From: Zygnema cylindricum
Taxonomy: Eukaryota; Streptophyta; Zygnematophyceae; Zygnematales; Zygnemataceae
NCBI GenBank assembly: GCA_037447655.1
Contig: JBBHKE010001428.1
Span: 1-64,000, forward strand
Length of the DNA stretch: 64,000 nt
Reading direction: 5' to 3'
The first letter of the stretch is position 1. Each line of letters opens with the position of its first letter. The translations under genes and the position numbers were made by a program. Below, in pieces: positions 1 to 10,519 of the stretch. The notes beneath the pieces are model-generated. The model was not told the origin of the DNA, did not search any database, and saw nothing but the letters and a program-made list of their open reading frames with translations.

Positions 1-2690
1 CACACATATGTTAAAGGAGCTATCAAAGGTTTGGCAAATCGATGTACGTATTTTAGGGTTGTAGTTGAATATATCTAGGCATGTATGTTCATGTTTTCAT
101 TTTTACCTCATTATTCCCCTCATTATTTCCCCTCCTTATTTTCTCTTTTCCTTAAATTACTGAACCCTTGTCATCATTTTTGGAATGGCAGGAAACTACA
201 CCGTCAATCTCTATTAGCGTAAAGAAATTATTAGTGTGGGGAATGAAATAGTATTATTAGTTGTATTTTACGTGTTTGACCACCTTAAGCCAACTAAAAT
301 TATCACTAATTTTTAATTCATCTACACATTTCCATAGTGTAGCCGCTATAGCTTGTGGTCACTTAGCCGACGTTTGAACATGTGAGAACAGGTTCACCTG
401 ATTTCCCCTAGTCTTCATTACTATGAATTTAGTGTGAGTGTGCTTTCCCCTGTTGACGCCATTATCTGTCACTTTTTGTGTACCTTTATACGAAATAACA
501 AGTAGTTGACGTACGGATGCCGTACACAATTTAAATACCTACTCATACTAGTGTTTTTGACACTAATTATATCGTACCTATAATAGGGTAAAGTAGAAGC
601 GAGTCCCTAATTAGCGTCAATGTTTCTATTGCCATTTTAAGCATTTTTTCTCTGTACAAATCCGACGGTTGCGACGTAAATGTAAGGATCTTACCTCCCA
701 ATTGACGGTCTTTAAGCGGAAACCAGACAGGTGTGCACGAAGAAAAGCTAAGTAAAGTGGTGAAATTAACATTGTTGCTAATAGCGATTCATGGTGTACC
801 ATGCCCATCGCTATGAGTGTTAATAGCACTCATACGGTCCCAATTTTTTTTTTGCTTAAAACCATAAAATAGCGTTAATAATATGTAAGGGAGTGCACTT
901 CAAATCTGCCACCTCTCACTCTACACCAGATTACTATTGTTGATACTAATTTTGCTTTAATGCTTACAATTCTCAAGCACTAATAGTGATGGACAGTGTG
1001 TAGTAATAAGTTTGTCTTTTTTTTAAAAAAATTATTGTGTTACGCTCACAGATAGTTGTGTCGCTCGGTTGATTTCAGTGTCCATCTCCACTTTTTTTCG
1101 ACTGAAGTGGCCAAATTTTCTTAATGAGGACACTGAAGGAAGTTTTGTTTGTGGTATATAATAGTTTAGTTGCTCCTTGTTTTTACATTTCATTTAAGAC
1201 GTCTTACCTTAAATTTGTTTTGTTATCATATCAATCGTAGTATGTTTCCCTTTTTTTTGTCAAAATTAGGTAATTGATACTAAATGAAGACTAAAGACAT
1301 GGTTAGAGGGAAATGAACAATCAAATGAAATATCAAATACTTAAAACACTTAGTGACTAAGAGCTTATTGTTTTTATTTTTATCATTATCTTTTTGTGTG
1401 TTTCAGTATTCGGCAAACGCTATTTGAGCAGATAAGAGGAGAGGGCCATTTTGTGGAAAAAAACGACAGTAACGATGAAGCCAGTTCTTCAAGAAAAGAC
1501 AAATGCCCATTTTGTTTTTCACAGGTAAGAGGTTATAGTCATCGTTGTTCTGTTTTTCAGATAGGTCTTGCTTTATCTCCTTTATCTCCTTTATCTATTT
1601 TTATTTTTAATCGTGTTTAGACATTATATTTTTGTTTTCATAAAATTTTCATATTCGCATTTTTATGGTCTATTTCATTAATATGTGGGCTCTCTTTTCT
1701 TTGAATTGCGGATTTGTTTGTTCTTTTAGTTGTTTTTTGTCATTATTTTTTTGTTTTACCAATACATCGTATTTGCATTTTCACGTTCGTGTTGTAGTTT
1801 CCTTTTCCATGTGGGCATGTTTTATTTTTTTTTCCAAATGACGACTATTCAATATTTTGTCTTTGTTTGGATCTCAACTATCTTTGTTGTTTTTTCTTGC
1901 CCCCAATTCCCCCCACTCTTTTTTGTAACGAGTGCCCTTTTGTTCGTAACGTTTCTATTGTTTCTTCAATCCCTTTAAGGTTGCTGTCTAAAGAAAGAAT
2001 ATTGCGACAAATAGATCCACATTAATTATAGTGTGCGCAATTTTGAGTGGATGACATAACACTATTTACAGGTGTATGCAGTTTTTATCCACACTACTTC
2101 CGTTCTGCAGTTTAGATCGGATGATATTCACACCAGAGTTTGGACAAGATGACATCCACACTATTTTAGGTGTATGCATTTTGGACCGGATGATATATCA
2201 TCCACTCTCCGGTTTGCATTGGATAACATCCACACTATTCTAGGTCTTTGCCGTTTGGACCGGATGATATCCATTCTTAAGTTTGCTTTGGATGACATCC
2301 ACACTATTTTGGGTGTACGTCAGACCGGGTTGATATTGGAAACCCAGTCACGGCCGGTTAGCATCCACACTAATTTAGGTGTATGCACTTTCGGCCCGGA
2401 TGATATTTGTCTTAATGAGTTTGGATTGGATAACGTCCAAACTATTTTTCTAAGTGTTCATCGTTCGGACCGGGCGATATCTGCTCTACAATTTTGGAGT
2501 GACCAGCATCTACATTGTTTTAGGTCTACGCAGTTTTTGGAGTTTGTGGACCGCATGATGTTCATATCGTCCACACTATTTACGGTGTGGGCAGGTTTGG
2601 GATGTAAATGAAGTGATGAAGAGGAACGAAAAGTACGCGGGAGTGTGGAGCCAGTTTGACGGTCCAGGAGTGGCCTTTCTGTGTCCCAAG
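1..2690 (+). CDS. EID1-like F-box gene copy A, exon 1 (3' end) to exon 3
   Basis: By alignment with copy B (22,117-25,067), exon 1 ends at 47, exon 2 is 1407-1524 and exon 3 is 2595-2690, all with GT..AG introns. Exon 2 encodes a CPFC zinc-binding pair and exon 3 ends in CPK just before a G-H/N motif. This is the arrangement of plant EID1-like F-box proteins, substrate adaptors of SCF ubiquitin ligases (family knowledge). Relative to B, exon 1 has lost one base (near 30) and exon 2 has lost two bases at its start; together they restore the frame, so no stop appears. The 5' part of exon 1, with the F-box, lies outside the window. Intron 1 holds a short inverted-repeat element and intron 2 a degenerate tandem repeat. 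Intron 3 runs to 18,730 because of nested insertions. Whether it is expressed is unknown. Confidence 0.6.
197..798. mobile_element. Short inverted-repeat element (MITE-like) in copy A intron 1
   Basis: The left end TACACCGTCAATC and the right end (reverse complement TACACCATGAATCG) form imperfect terminal inverted repeats continuing with CTATTAG. The same ends bound the element at 20,621-21,176. Copy B intron 1 lacks this segment (its intron is 253 bp against 1,359 bp in A), which supports insertion, although the precise ends and target duplication (possibly TA) are uncertain. It has no coding capacity. Confidence 0.45.
2030..2594. repeat. Degenerate ~65-75 bp tandem repeat in copy A intron 2
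   Basis: The phrases 'catccacactattttaggt' and 'ttggaccggatgatatcca' recur many times with a period of roughly 65-75 bp. The same degenerate array occupies the end of intron 2 in copy B (23,640-24,224), so it predates the duplication. An open frame across it (2174-2611) is a repeat artefact. Confidence 0.7.
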
Positions 2691-2850
2691 GTACTTGTTT
2701 CGAGATAATCCTACTCTTTATGTTTGTCTTTTTCCCTTATGTTATGGACCTTTAGGAGTTTCTTGGGGTTTTGTGTTCAAAGTTTTCTATGATTATTCAT
2801 ACCTTCTATGTCACCTAGGAAGCCCTTGAGGCAAGGGGCAGTAGATATAT

Positions 2851-3003
2851 TCCTTCCTCTCCCTCTACCTCTCTCCCTCTACCTCTCTCCCTCTACCTCT
2901 CACCCTCTACCTCTCACCCTCGATCCCTCTCCCTCAACCTCTCACCCTCAACCTCTCTCCCTTTCACTTTTTTCCTCTTCTTTTTCTTCCCTGTCTCCCT
3001 TTT
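2851..3003. repeat. Polypyrimidine (CCTCTCCCTCTA) tract in copy A intron 3
   Basis: Simple CT-rich repeat just left of the composite insertion. A much longer CT-rich tract lies on its right side (18,200-18,695), so the insertion appears to have entered a pyrimidine-rich intron. Confidence 0.75.
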
Positions 3004-3432
3004 CAATGTACTGTTTGTCGTGCATGAGAGGCTAGCAAGCAAACATGCATCACAACCAGCAAAGTCATGCTCACAAACATATACAACAACGGAAATAAAT
3101 ATGAAAAGTCAATAAAATATATACACCATGAGAAGGAACAAAGGTGAAAATGACCCAAGAAACTATCTAGCCTCTGCAGCTAGCTAGCAAAAGAAAGGAA
3201 AAAACTTGAGCAATCGGTGAGAGAGAGATGTTGAAATTTATAGATTTCTAGAGTATTTTCTAGGTTTAAATATGTTTTTATAAAAGGAAAAAGAAAAGGA
3301 CGGACAGCCTGCCTCCACCTCCGCTCTCTAGCCCCCATACTTGTTGTAGTCACTGAAGGAAAGAGAGAGAGGTTGATCCATGGCTGCCTTAGTTCAACAG
3401 ACAGCTATTTTTAGTAGGTTACTAAAAATATA

Positions 3433-3518
3433 CTTGACGGACCAGAGATTTGATCCCGGTACCTGCGGTTCGTCAAATCGACCGGTAGCGGTCAGCTTTA
3501 TCCTAATAAACTAGGACC
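3433..3518 (-). other. Antisense tRNA-like segment in Copia-1 5' LTR
   Basis: Read on the - strand, a D-arm/A-box-like stretch (TTAGGATAAAGCTGACCG) is followed about 35 bases later by a B-box-like T-arm (ACCGGGATCAAATC). Equivalent segments occur in nearly all related LTRs in the window, some with an exact B-box GGTTCGAGTCC. A paired acceptor stem is not evident, so this is tRNA-derived rather than a functional tRNA gene. Confidence 0.5.
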
Positions 3519-3782
3519 AATGCTAAGTGCTATGGTATGTGATAGATATATATTTAGTTCGAAAGTATAAAGTTCATTTAACTAAAACTGTTTACGGCGT
3601 ATATATATACATTTTTATAAAGTACGTCGTACGACGCTAATTCAAAACGGATACCACGCATTTTATTTCTACATCGGAACAAATATCGCGCAAGTATTTA
3701 TTCCGGCCAAGATTACGTTTCGCATATAATCCAACGCCGCACATCATCGCCGAAATCCCGGAGTGGTCACTTTGGCATTTAG

Positions 3783-4060
3783 TGACGTGGCATCACCTGG
3801 CGCCACGTGGGGAGACATCATTCGGTCGCGGGAATTCCGAGGAACGTACGGATGAGTGGAAAGTATACACGCGTCCACTTATGGCCTTGTCGTACAGAGG
3901 CCGTACAGAAAGTACATCGGCAGTAGTACTTTCTAGTACTATACAGTTTTGTGATTGGTTCGTACAGGCAGTAGATAGGAGCTGTGAGAGGGAATTAGGA
4001 AAAACTAGGACTTAGGAAAATTTAGGTAGATAGTCCTCTCTCTCAGAGAGTTTGTATAAA
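3783..4060 (+). promoter_or_regulatory. Putative U3 promoter of Copia-1
   Basis: TGACGTGG at 3,783-3,790 and a G-box CCACGTGG at 3,803-3,810 lie about 250 bp upstream of TATAAA at 4,055-4,060. This is a plausible plant bZIP/bHLH-responsive promoter; the motifs are seen and the function is inferred. The same arrangement is present in the 3' LTR. Confidence 0.5.
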
Positions 4061-4255
4061 TTGGCATCTTTGCCACCCTATAACTTATCGCCTGGTTGGC
4101 CTTTTTTAGTGATTCTTTTTTCTACGGACTCAGGGGAGTCCAAGCTACACAGGGGTGCAGTCAAATTGTCAGTTTGCCTTCTTGGGCAGCAGTGGTTGTG
4201 GCTTAAAGTGGGTTAGTTAAATACTATCTAGAGGCTTCTTGTATTCTGTGGTCCA

Positions 4256-7200
4256 ATGGAGGACAGAGAATTGCAGGTTATGGGCCCACCCTCTAGGGTG
4301 CCCACCTTCAATGGATATGGGTTCATCTATTGGGAAGCCATGATGATGGGAGCTTTGTGTGAAAAACGATACTGGGGTATCGTAAGTGGACAAGTGAAAC
4401 GTCCACCTTCAGGAACTCCACCAGGATTTGGGGGAGTAAGGTTTCCTGCAACAACGTCTGCCTCGGCGGAGGAGGCAGATGATGGGGACAGCAGTGTGTC
4501 CGAAAAGGGGAAAGGGAAGGAGACACCCCTTACTCCTATTGCCACAATATCGGGAGCGGCAATCGTGAAGACCGTGGAGAACGATACTCAAATGTGGGAG
4601 GATGTAAACATGGCTGCCAAGAACTTCATTCTGAGGCACCTCACTCAAGGTTTGGCCACTCGTCATCTTCACATTTACAAGGCCGAGGAGTTGTGGGTGA
4701 GTTTGGTGGAAATTTATAGAGCTGGAACTATTCAGGAGCTCCAGTTGGCTGAGCAAAAGCTACTGAGTTACACTTACAAAGGAGGAAAGATGTTAGATTA
4801 CTGTAATGATCTTTCTTGTTTGTATACGGAAATGGAAAGTGCCGGGTGGATAGGTAAAATGAAAATGAAAGTTGACACCCTTATCATGAAATTACCAAAT
4901 GAGTTCGAAAACTTAGTGTACCGAGTACAGGGAATGCCTGATAGTTCATGGAAATGGAACACAGTAGTCAGGATGATACTTGTGCAGGAAAACACAATGG
5001 AGATTAGGAGAGGAGGAAAGAGCATTCAAGCTCTAGCAGTAGGAGGGGACCGATGGGGAAAGGACCTGAAGAAACCTTATAGAGGGGAAAGAGATCATTC
5101 AGGGGGACAAAGGCCCCCAAAGGGTCTTTGTCATTATTGCAAAAAGCCGGGGCACTTTATTGCAGATTATGTCAAGCTATCAGAGCTGAGGCTCCAAGAG
5201 AACCGTGGAGGGGGTTCTTCCGGAGGGAAGAAAAAGGCACTTGTGGTTACAAAGGTGTCAGGAGAAACCGAGGATGAGTCCTCTGAGGAGGATGGGGAGC
5301 TTCTTCTTGACGAGAGTTTGGAGGAGAAGGAGATTCCTCGGAGGCAAAAGTGTGCCCTTGGAGCCATCCGGGAAGCTCCACAGGAAGGATGGATCATCGA
5401 CTCAGGTGCATCCATGCATATGTGTCGTGATAAAGAACTCTTCACTAAGGTAAGAAAGATTCCTACTGTAGAGATAGAGTATGGGGATGGGAGAGTGATT
5501 ACTACAGATCTAGTGGGATCAGTAGATCTGAAAGTCTTAGTGGAGGGTAAGACTTCTATACTTACATTCTCAGATGTACTTTACATTCCACAGCTGAGTA
5601 AAAACCTTGTCTCTACGTCTGTGTTAGATGACAAAGAGTTTGATACCTTCACCAGAAAGGGAGTCTTTACAGCTAAGTATGGGGATGAAGTTTACTTCAC
5701 AGCAGATAAGGGTAGCCAAGGAATGTTTAGGCTTAACTTGAGTAATGAAAAGAAGAATGCTTACTATGTTGGTGTTCCTAAGGTGATGATTTGGCATAAG
5801 CGGTTGGGGCATGTACATTTTGATAGGTTAAGGGAAATGAAAAAACTTGGGGTAGTAGATGGCATTGAGTTTGGGGATAATGAAATGATGGATAATTGTA
5901 GTGGTTGTGCTCAAGGTAAGGCTCACAGACTTCCCTTTCCCAAAGCCGCCACATATAGAGGTGAGAAAGTATTAGATTTAGTCCACACAGATATTTGGGG
6001 GCCTGCAAAAGTACCTTCGGTTGGAGGAAAGAGGTTTATGATGACAATAACTGATGACTGGTCTAGATACTCTAGAGTCTACTTTCTGAAAACAAAGTCT
6101 GAAGCATCAACTTACTTAAAAGAATATAAAGCTTGGAGTGAGAAGTTGCATGAAACCCCCATTAAAAGGATAAGGAGTGATAATGGGGGGGAATATACCT
6201 CTAACGAGTTTGAGGAATATTTGAGAGATGAGGGAGTGCAGCACCAGAAAACTGTACCATATAACCCAGAACAAAATAGGGTAGCTGAGAGGTTGAATAG
6301 AACACTAGGAGATAGTGCATGTAGTATGTTGGCAGACAAGAAAATAGGAAAGAGATTTTGGGCAGAGGCAATGAACTGTGCCAACTATATTAAAAATAGA
6401 GTCCTTACCTCAGCTGTAAAGGGAGTGACACCTTATGAGAGATGGGTTGGAAGGAAACCAGATATCTCACACCTTAAAGTATTTGGTAGCCAAGTTTACA
6501 GTCTTGACACGGATAGGAAAAACTGGAAACTAGATGCTAAGGGAAAACCTGGATACTTTGTGGGATATGATGAGGATGTTAAGGGATATAGAGTCTATGA
6601 CTTAGCAAAGAAAGATATCATTCTGGTCAAACACTTAGTTGTCATGGATGAAGGGAAGTCATTTGACCCCTTCAAATATACAAAGAAGATAAGGATCAGA
6701 TTTGAGTCCGAAAGTGAGGAGAACTCAGTCGTTCCCGAAAAAGACATGAGTGAAACTGTGATTACAGATTCAGGGGAGATCGAAGATACAGGAGACTCAC
6801 CGGAAACCTCACATACTTCTATGGACTTCGAGGAGATGGAAGAAGCGGGACAAGATACGGTTTTTATGGACAGGGGAGCCGATGAGACAGTGAGAAGAAA
6901 TCCAAGACTTCCATCCATTCCAGCTTCGGAGTTTGAGGGAGGAAGGAGGAGCAGCAAAAGGATACAGGAAAAACAAGCTGCCCATAAGGTAACTAAGCTA
7001 TCTCACCCAGATGAGCCTCAGTCTTACTTAGAGGCAGTGAATAGTCCAGAGAAAGAAAGATGGATTAGAGCCATAAATGATGAGATGGCTTCTATCATGG
7101 AAGCAAATACTTGGGAACTAGCAGATTGCCCTCCAGACAGAAAACCTATTGGATGTAAATGGGTATTTAAACTAAAACTGAACCCAGATAATAGAATTTA

Positions 7201-8604
7201 GAGGTATAAGGCTCGATTGGTAGCAAAGGGGTTCACCCAAAAAGAGGGGATTGACTATGAGGAGACCTTTGCTCCAGTTGTTCGGTTCCCATCGGTAAGG
7301 ATTCTCCTCAGTCTGGCCGCAGCGGAAGACATGGAAATTCACCAGATGGATATTAAGACTGCTTTTCTTAATGGTGAGTTAGAGGAAGAAATTTTTATGA
7401 GGCAACCCGAAGGGTTTGTGGAAGAAGGAGAAGAGAGCAAAGTGTGCAGGCTCATAAAGTCCTTATATGGACTGAAACAGGCTCCCCGACAGTGGAATAA
7501 GAAACTAGATGAGTTTCTCACCGATCTGGGATACATCCGGATCAGCTCTGACCATTCTATCTATATGTTTGAAGATGAGAATGGTGTCATATTTATTGCA
7601 ATTTATGTGGATGATCTGCTTGTGTTAACTAAGTCTTTAGATAATATCAATAGGCTAAAGAAAGATCTTAGGGGCAGATTTGATATGAAGGATTTAGGGG
7701 AGGCAAAATATATTTTGGGGATCCAAATAGAGAGAGATAGAGGGAAGAAGATTATCAGACTTACTCAGAAAGAAGCAATAGGTAATATGTTTGAGAAATT
7801 CCAGATGGAAAATGCTAACAGTTGTACCACTCCCATGGACTTGAAAAAAGTAAGTGATGGGAGTGTAGAAGGAGGAGTGATGATCTTAGACGATCAGATG
7901 AGTCTAGAGGAGAGAGAGTTCATGAAGTCTATTCCTTATAGACAGGTCGTAGGAAGCTTAATCTATTTTATGAATTGTACCAGGCCGGACATAGCGACAG
8001 CAGTTGAAGTACTCAGTAGGAGTCTTAATGATCCTAGGAGAGAGATTGGGAGGCAGCCAAGAGAGTCATGAGATATCTGGTGGGAACTAGAGAGTTATGG
8101 TTGCATTTGGGAGGGGAGCATACTGATATCACCACTTGGAGTGACGCCAGTTATGGGGATGCACCTATGAGAAGATGCACTTCTGGATATGTTTTGTATG
8201 TGGGGGAAGGTGCTTGCTGTTGGAGCAGTAAGCAACAAAAGGTGGTTGCTCAGTCTACTATGGAGGCTGAGTATATAGCGTCGTGTTCTGCTGTAAAAGA
8301 ACTAATGTGGGTGAAATCATTGTTACAAGAACTGGGATTTATGAAGGAGGGAGTGCATGAAATCTTTTGCGATAACGAAGCTGCAATTGCAATTGCAGCC
8401 AATCCAAAACACCATTTCAAAGCAAAACATATGGACATAAGATTAAGCTTCGTAAGAGAAAAAGTTGAAAATAAAATTCTAAATCTTGTGTACAGACCTG
8501 ATGAAGAAATGGTGGCTGACATGATGACCAAACCTGTGCCCTCTCCTAAACTAAAATATTGTCGGGAAAAATGCGGGTTGAAAGAAAAATTAAAATTAGA
8601 CTAG
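4256..8604 (+). pseudogene. Copia-1 gag-pol polyprotein (two lesions)
   Basis: Translation starts at 4,256 (inside the LTR) or 4,280 (inside the primer-binding site). Gag carries a zinc knuckle at residues 292-305 whose last Cys is Tyr (CX2CX4HX4Y). Protease DSG is at residues 382-384. An HHCC zinc domain (HKRLGH...CSGC) precedes integrase with DIWGP, SDNGGEY and the following Glu. RT has YVDDLL near 7,606 and RNase H has DASYGD, MEAEY and CDN. Lesions are TAG at 7,199-7,201 where related copies have GAG, and a one-base loss near 8,040 that shifts RNase H to another frame. The full polyprotein would be about 1,450 residues, typical of copia. It is probably inactive itself, although its RNA could be mobilised in trans. 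Confidence 0.93.
4276..4290 (+). other. Primer-binding site: initiator tRNA-Met anticodon half
   Basis: GGTTATGGGCCCACC directly follows the LTR. Its complement GGTGGGCCCATAACC matches the anticodon stem-loop of plant initiator tRNA-Met, not the usual tRNA 3' end. Drosophila copia and yeast Ty5 are known to prime with such a half-tRNA. Confidence 0.8.
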
Positions 8605-8617
8605 AAAATAAGGGGAG
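8605..8617 (+). other. Copia-1 polypurine tract
   Basis: AAAATAAGGGGAG sits directly before the 3' LTR, the expected plus-strand primer site. Confidence 0.8.
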
Positions 8618-9663
8618 TGTTGAAATTTATAGATTTCTAGAGTATTTTCTAGGTTTAATATGTTTTTATAAAAGGAAAAAGAAAAGGACGGACAGCCTGC
8701 CTCCACCTCCGCTCTCTAGCCCCCATACTTGTTGTAGTCACTGAAGGAAAGAGAGAGAGGTTGATCCATGGCTGCCTTAGTTCATTAGACAGCTATTTTT
8801 AGTAGGTTACTAAAAATATACTTGACGGACCAGAGATTTGATCCCGGTACCTGCGGTTCGTCAAATCGACCGGTAGCGGTCAGCTTTATCCTAATAGACT
8901 AGGACCAATGCTAAGTGCTATGGTATGTGATAGATATATATTTAGTTCGAAAGTATAAAGTTCATTTAACTAAAACTGTTTACGGCGTACATATATACAG
9001 TTTTATAAAGTACGTCGTACGACGCTAATTCAAAACGGATACCACGCATTTTATTTCTACATCGGAACAAATATCGCGCAAGTATTTATTCCGGCCAAGA
9101 TTACGTTTCGCATATAATCCAACGCCGCACATCATCGCCGAAATCCCGGAGTGGTCACTTTGGCATTTAGTGACGTGGCATCACCTGGCGCCACGTGGGG
9201 AGACATCATTCGGTCGCGGGAATTCCGAGGAACGTACGGATGAGTGGAAAGTATACACGCGTCCACTTATGGCCTTGTCGTACAGAGGCCGTACAGAAAG
9301 TACATCGGCAGTAGTACTTTCTAGTACTATACAGTTTTGTGATTGGTTCGTACAGGCAGTAGATAGGAGCTGTGAGAGGGAATTAGGAAAAACTAGGACT
9401 TAGGAAAATTTAGGTAGATAGTCCTCTCTCTCAGAGAGTTTGTATAAATTCGCATCTTTGCCACCCTATAACTTATCGCCTAGTTGGCCTTTTTCAGTGA
9501 TTCTTTTTTCTACGGACTCAGGGGAGTCCAGGCTACACAAGGCTGCAGTCAAATTGTCAGTTTGCCTTCTTGGGCAGCAATGGTTGTGGCTTAAAGTGGG
9601 TTAGTTAAATACTATCTAGAGGCTTCTTGTATTCTGTGGTCCAATAGAGGACACAGAATTGCA
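8618..9663 (+). repeat. Copia-1 3' LTR
   Basis: TG...CA, 1,046 bp, about 98-99% identical by eye to the 5' LTR, followed by AGAGA. Confidence 0.95.
8821..8906 (-). other. Antisense tRNA-like segment in Copia-1 3' LTR
   Basis: Same A-box/B-box-like layout as at 3,433-3,518, with a single visible difference (AATAAAC/AATAGAC) in the D-arm side. Confidence 0.5.
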
Positions 9664-9815
9664 AGAGAACAAGAGAAAAGCTCCGCCGCCAAGAGAAAAT
9701 TCTTGTCCAAAAGCTAAATTCTCTAAGTCTGAGAATTAGGCTAAGTAAGAGCTACACTAGGCCTAAGCAAAATTAGCCTACGTCTAGTCTACTCTACATG
9801 CATGAAACTACTAAA

Positions 9816-9925
9816 GATGTTGGCCAATATGCCGCCAACATCGTCTGCCGTACGCCTGACAAAATCCACAATCCGAGGGTAAAAACCCTCCCTAACTACA
9901 TGTGCGCGAACCTACATGGGTTCGT
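9816..9925. other. Three consecutive hairpins in composite unit A
   Basis: GATGTTGGC...GCCAACATC (9,816-9,842), GAGGGT-AAAA-ACCCTC (9,875-9,890) and CGCGAACC-TACAT-GGGTTCG (from about 9,905) follow one another. Unit C repeats all three (about 16,986-17,095). Unit B keeps the first and third (about 11,310-11,430); the first is even longer there (GATGTTGGCC/GGCCAACATC), but the second is degraded. They could fold in RNA or cruciform DNA; the role is unknown. Confidence 0.6.
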
Positions 9926-10255
9926 GACTTAAATAAATACAAAGTATCGAAGCGACGCCGATACTACCAAGAATCGCGATTCGGCGCCAAACGATACTTC
10001 GCGTCGATACTCCCAAAATTGCGTGCATACGCACGAAACGAAACATATCGCACGAAACGAAAACCATCGCACTAACTATTTCTGGAAATTGCGATGCGTC
10101 GCCAAAACGATACTTCACGTCCATACTTCGAAAATAACATATCTGCGCACGAAAAAAAACATATCGCACGGAATTAGTACTATTCAACGAAACGTGCACG
10201 CTAATCGCGTACACGTCATAAATAAATGAATCGTCGTAAAATCGCACGTGTGAAC

Positions 10256-10498
10256 GAAAATTATATATGCGTGCAAAAATTATGCGTGCATGCATTAAAT
10301 CGTGCGTGTATGCATCAAATCTCGCGCGCGTGCCCAAAACCGTGCGTGCGTGCGGAATACTACGCGTGCATGCAAGAAAACCGCGCGTGCGTGCAAAATA
10401 CCGCGCGAGCGTGGAAAATACCGCGCGTGCGTGAGAAATACTACACATGCATGCAAAATACTGCGCGTGCGTGGATAATATCGTGCGCGCGGGCAACT
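10256..10498. repeat. ~20-bp GCGTGC-rich minisatellite in unit A
   Basis: Units of the type AAAATACCGCGCGTGCGTGC recur with a period near 20 bp. Alternating purine/pyrimidine (GCGCGTGCGTGC) makes the tract prone to Z-DNA. Open frames on both strands here are repeat artefacts. Confidence 0.75.
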
Positions 10499-10519
10499 GA
10501 CACGATGCGGCATGACAGC

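Larger units (their letters stand above)
3229..4275 (+). repeat. Copia-1 5' LTR
   Basis: Begins TGTTGAAATT and ends GAATTGCA, and matches the 3' LTR at 8,618-9,663. The last 20 bases contain an ATG (4,256) in frame with gag. In the 3' LTR this ATG is ATA. Confidence 0.95.
3229..9663 (+). mobile_element. Copia-1, nearly full-length Ty1/copia retrotransposon
   Basis: 6,435 bp bounded by TG...CA LTRs of 1,047 and 1,046 bp and by a 5-bp target duplication AGAGA (3,224-3,228 and 9,664-9,668). The order is LTR, primer-binding site, gag-protease-integrase-RT-RNase H, polypurine tract, LTR; integrase before RT is diagnostic of copia. By eye the two LTRs differ at roughly 15 positions, indicating a fairly recent insertion. 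The coding region has two disabling lesions. It inserted into composite unit A. Confidence 0.95.
3016..10517 (-). mobile_element. Composite unit A (about 1.06 kb, split by Copia-1)
   Basis: Left part 3,016-3,228 and right part 9,664-10,517 join seamlessly when Copia-1 and one AGAGA copy are removed; units B and C show the unbroken version (CAATCGGTGAGAG...CAAGAGAAAAGC). Compared with B, about 440 bp of middle sequence is missing. It could be an internally deleted derivative or a solo LTR of the - strand element. Confidence 0.6.

Noticed and set aside
2174-2611. 145-codon frame overlapping exon 3 of copy A
   Set aside because: It runs through the intron-2 tandem repeat and is in a different frame from the conserved exon.
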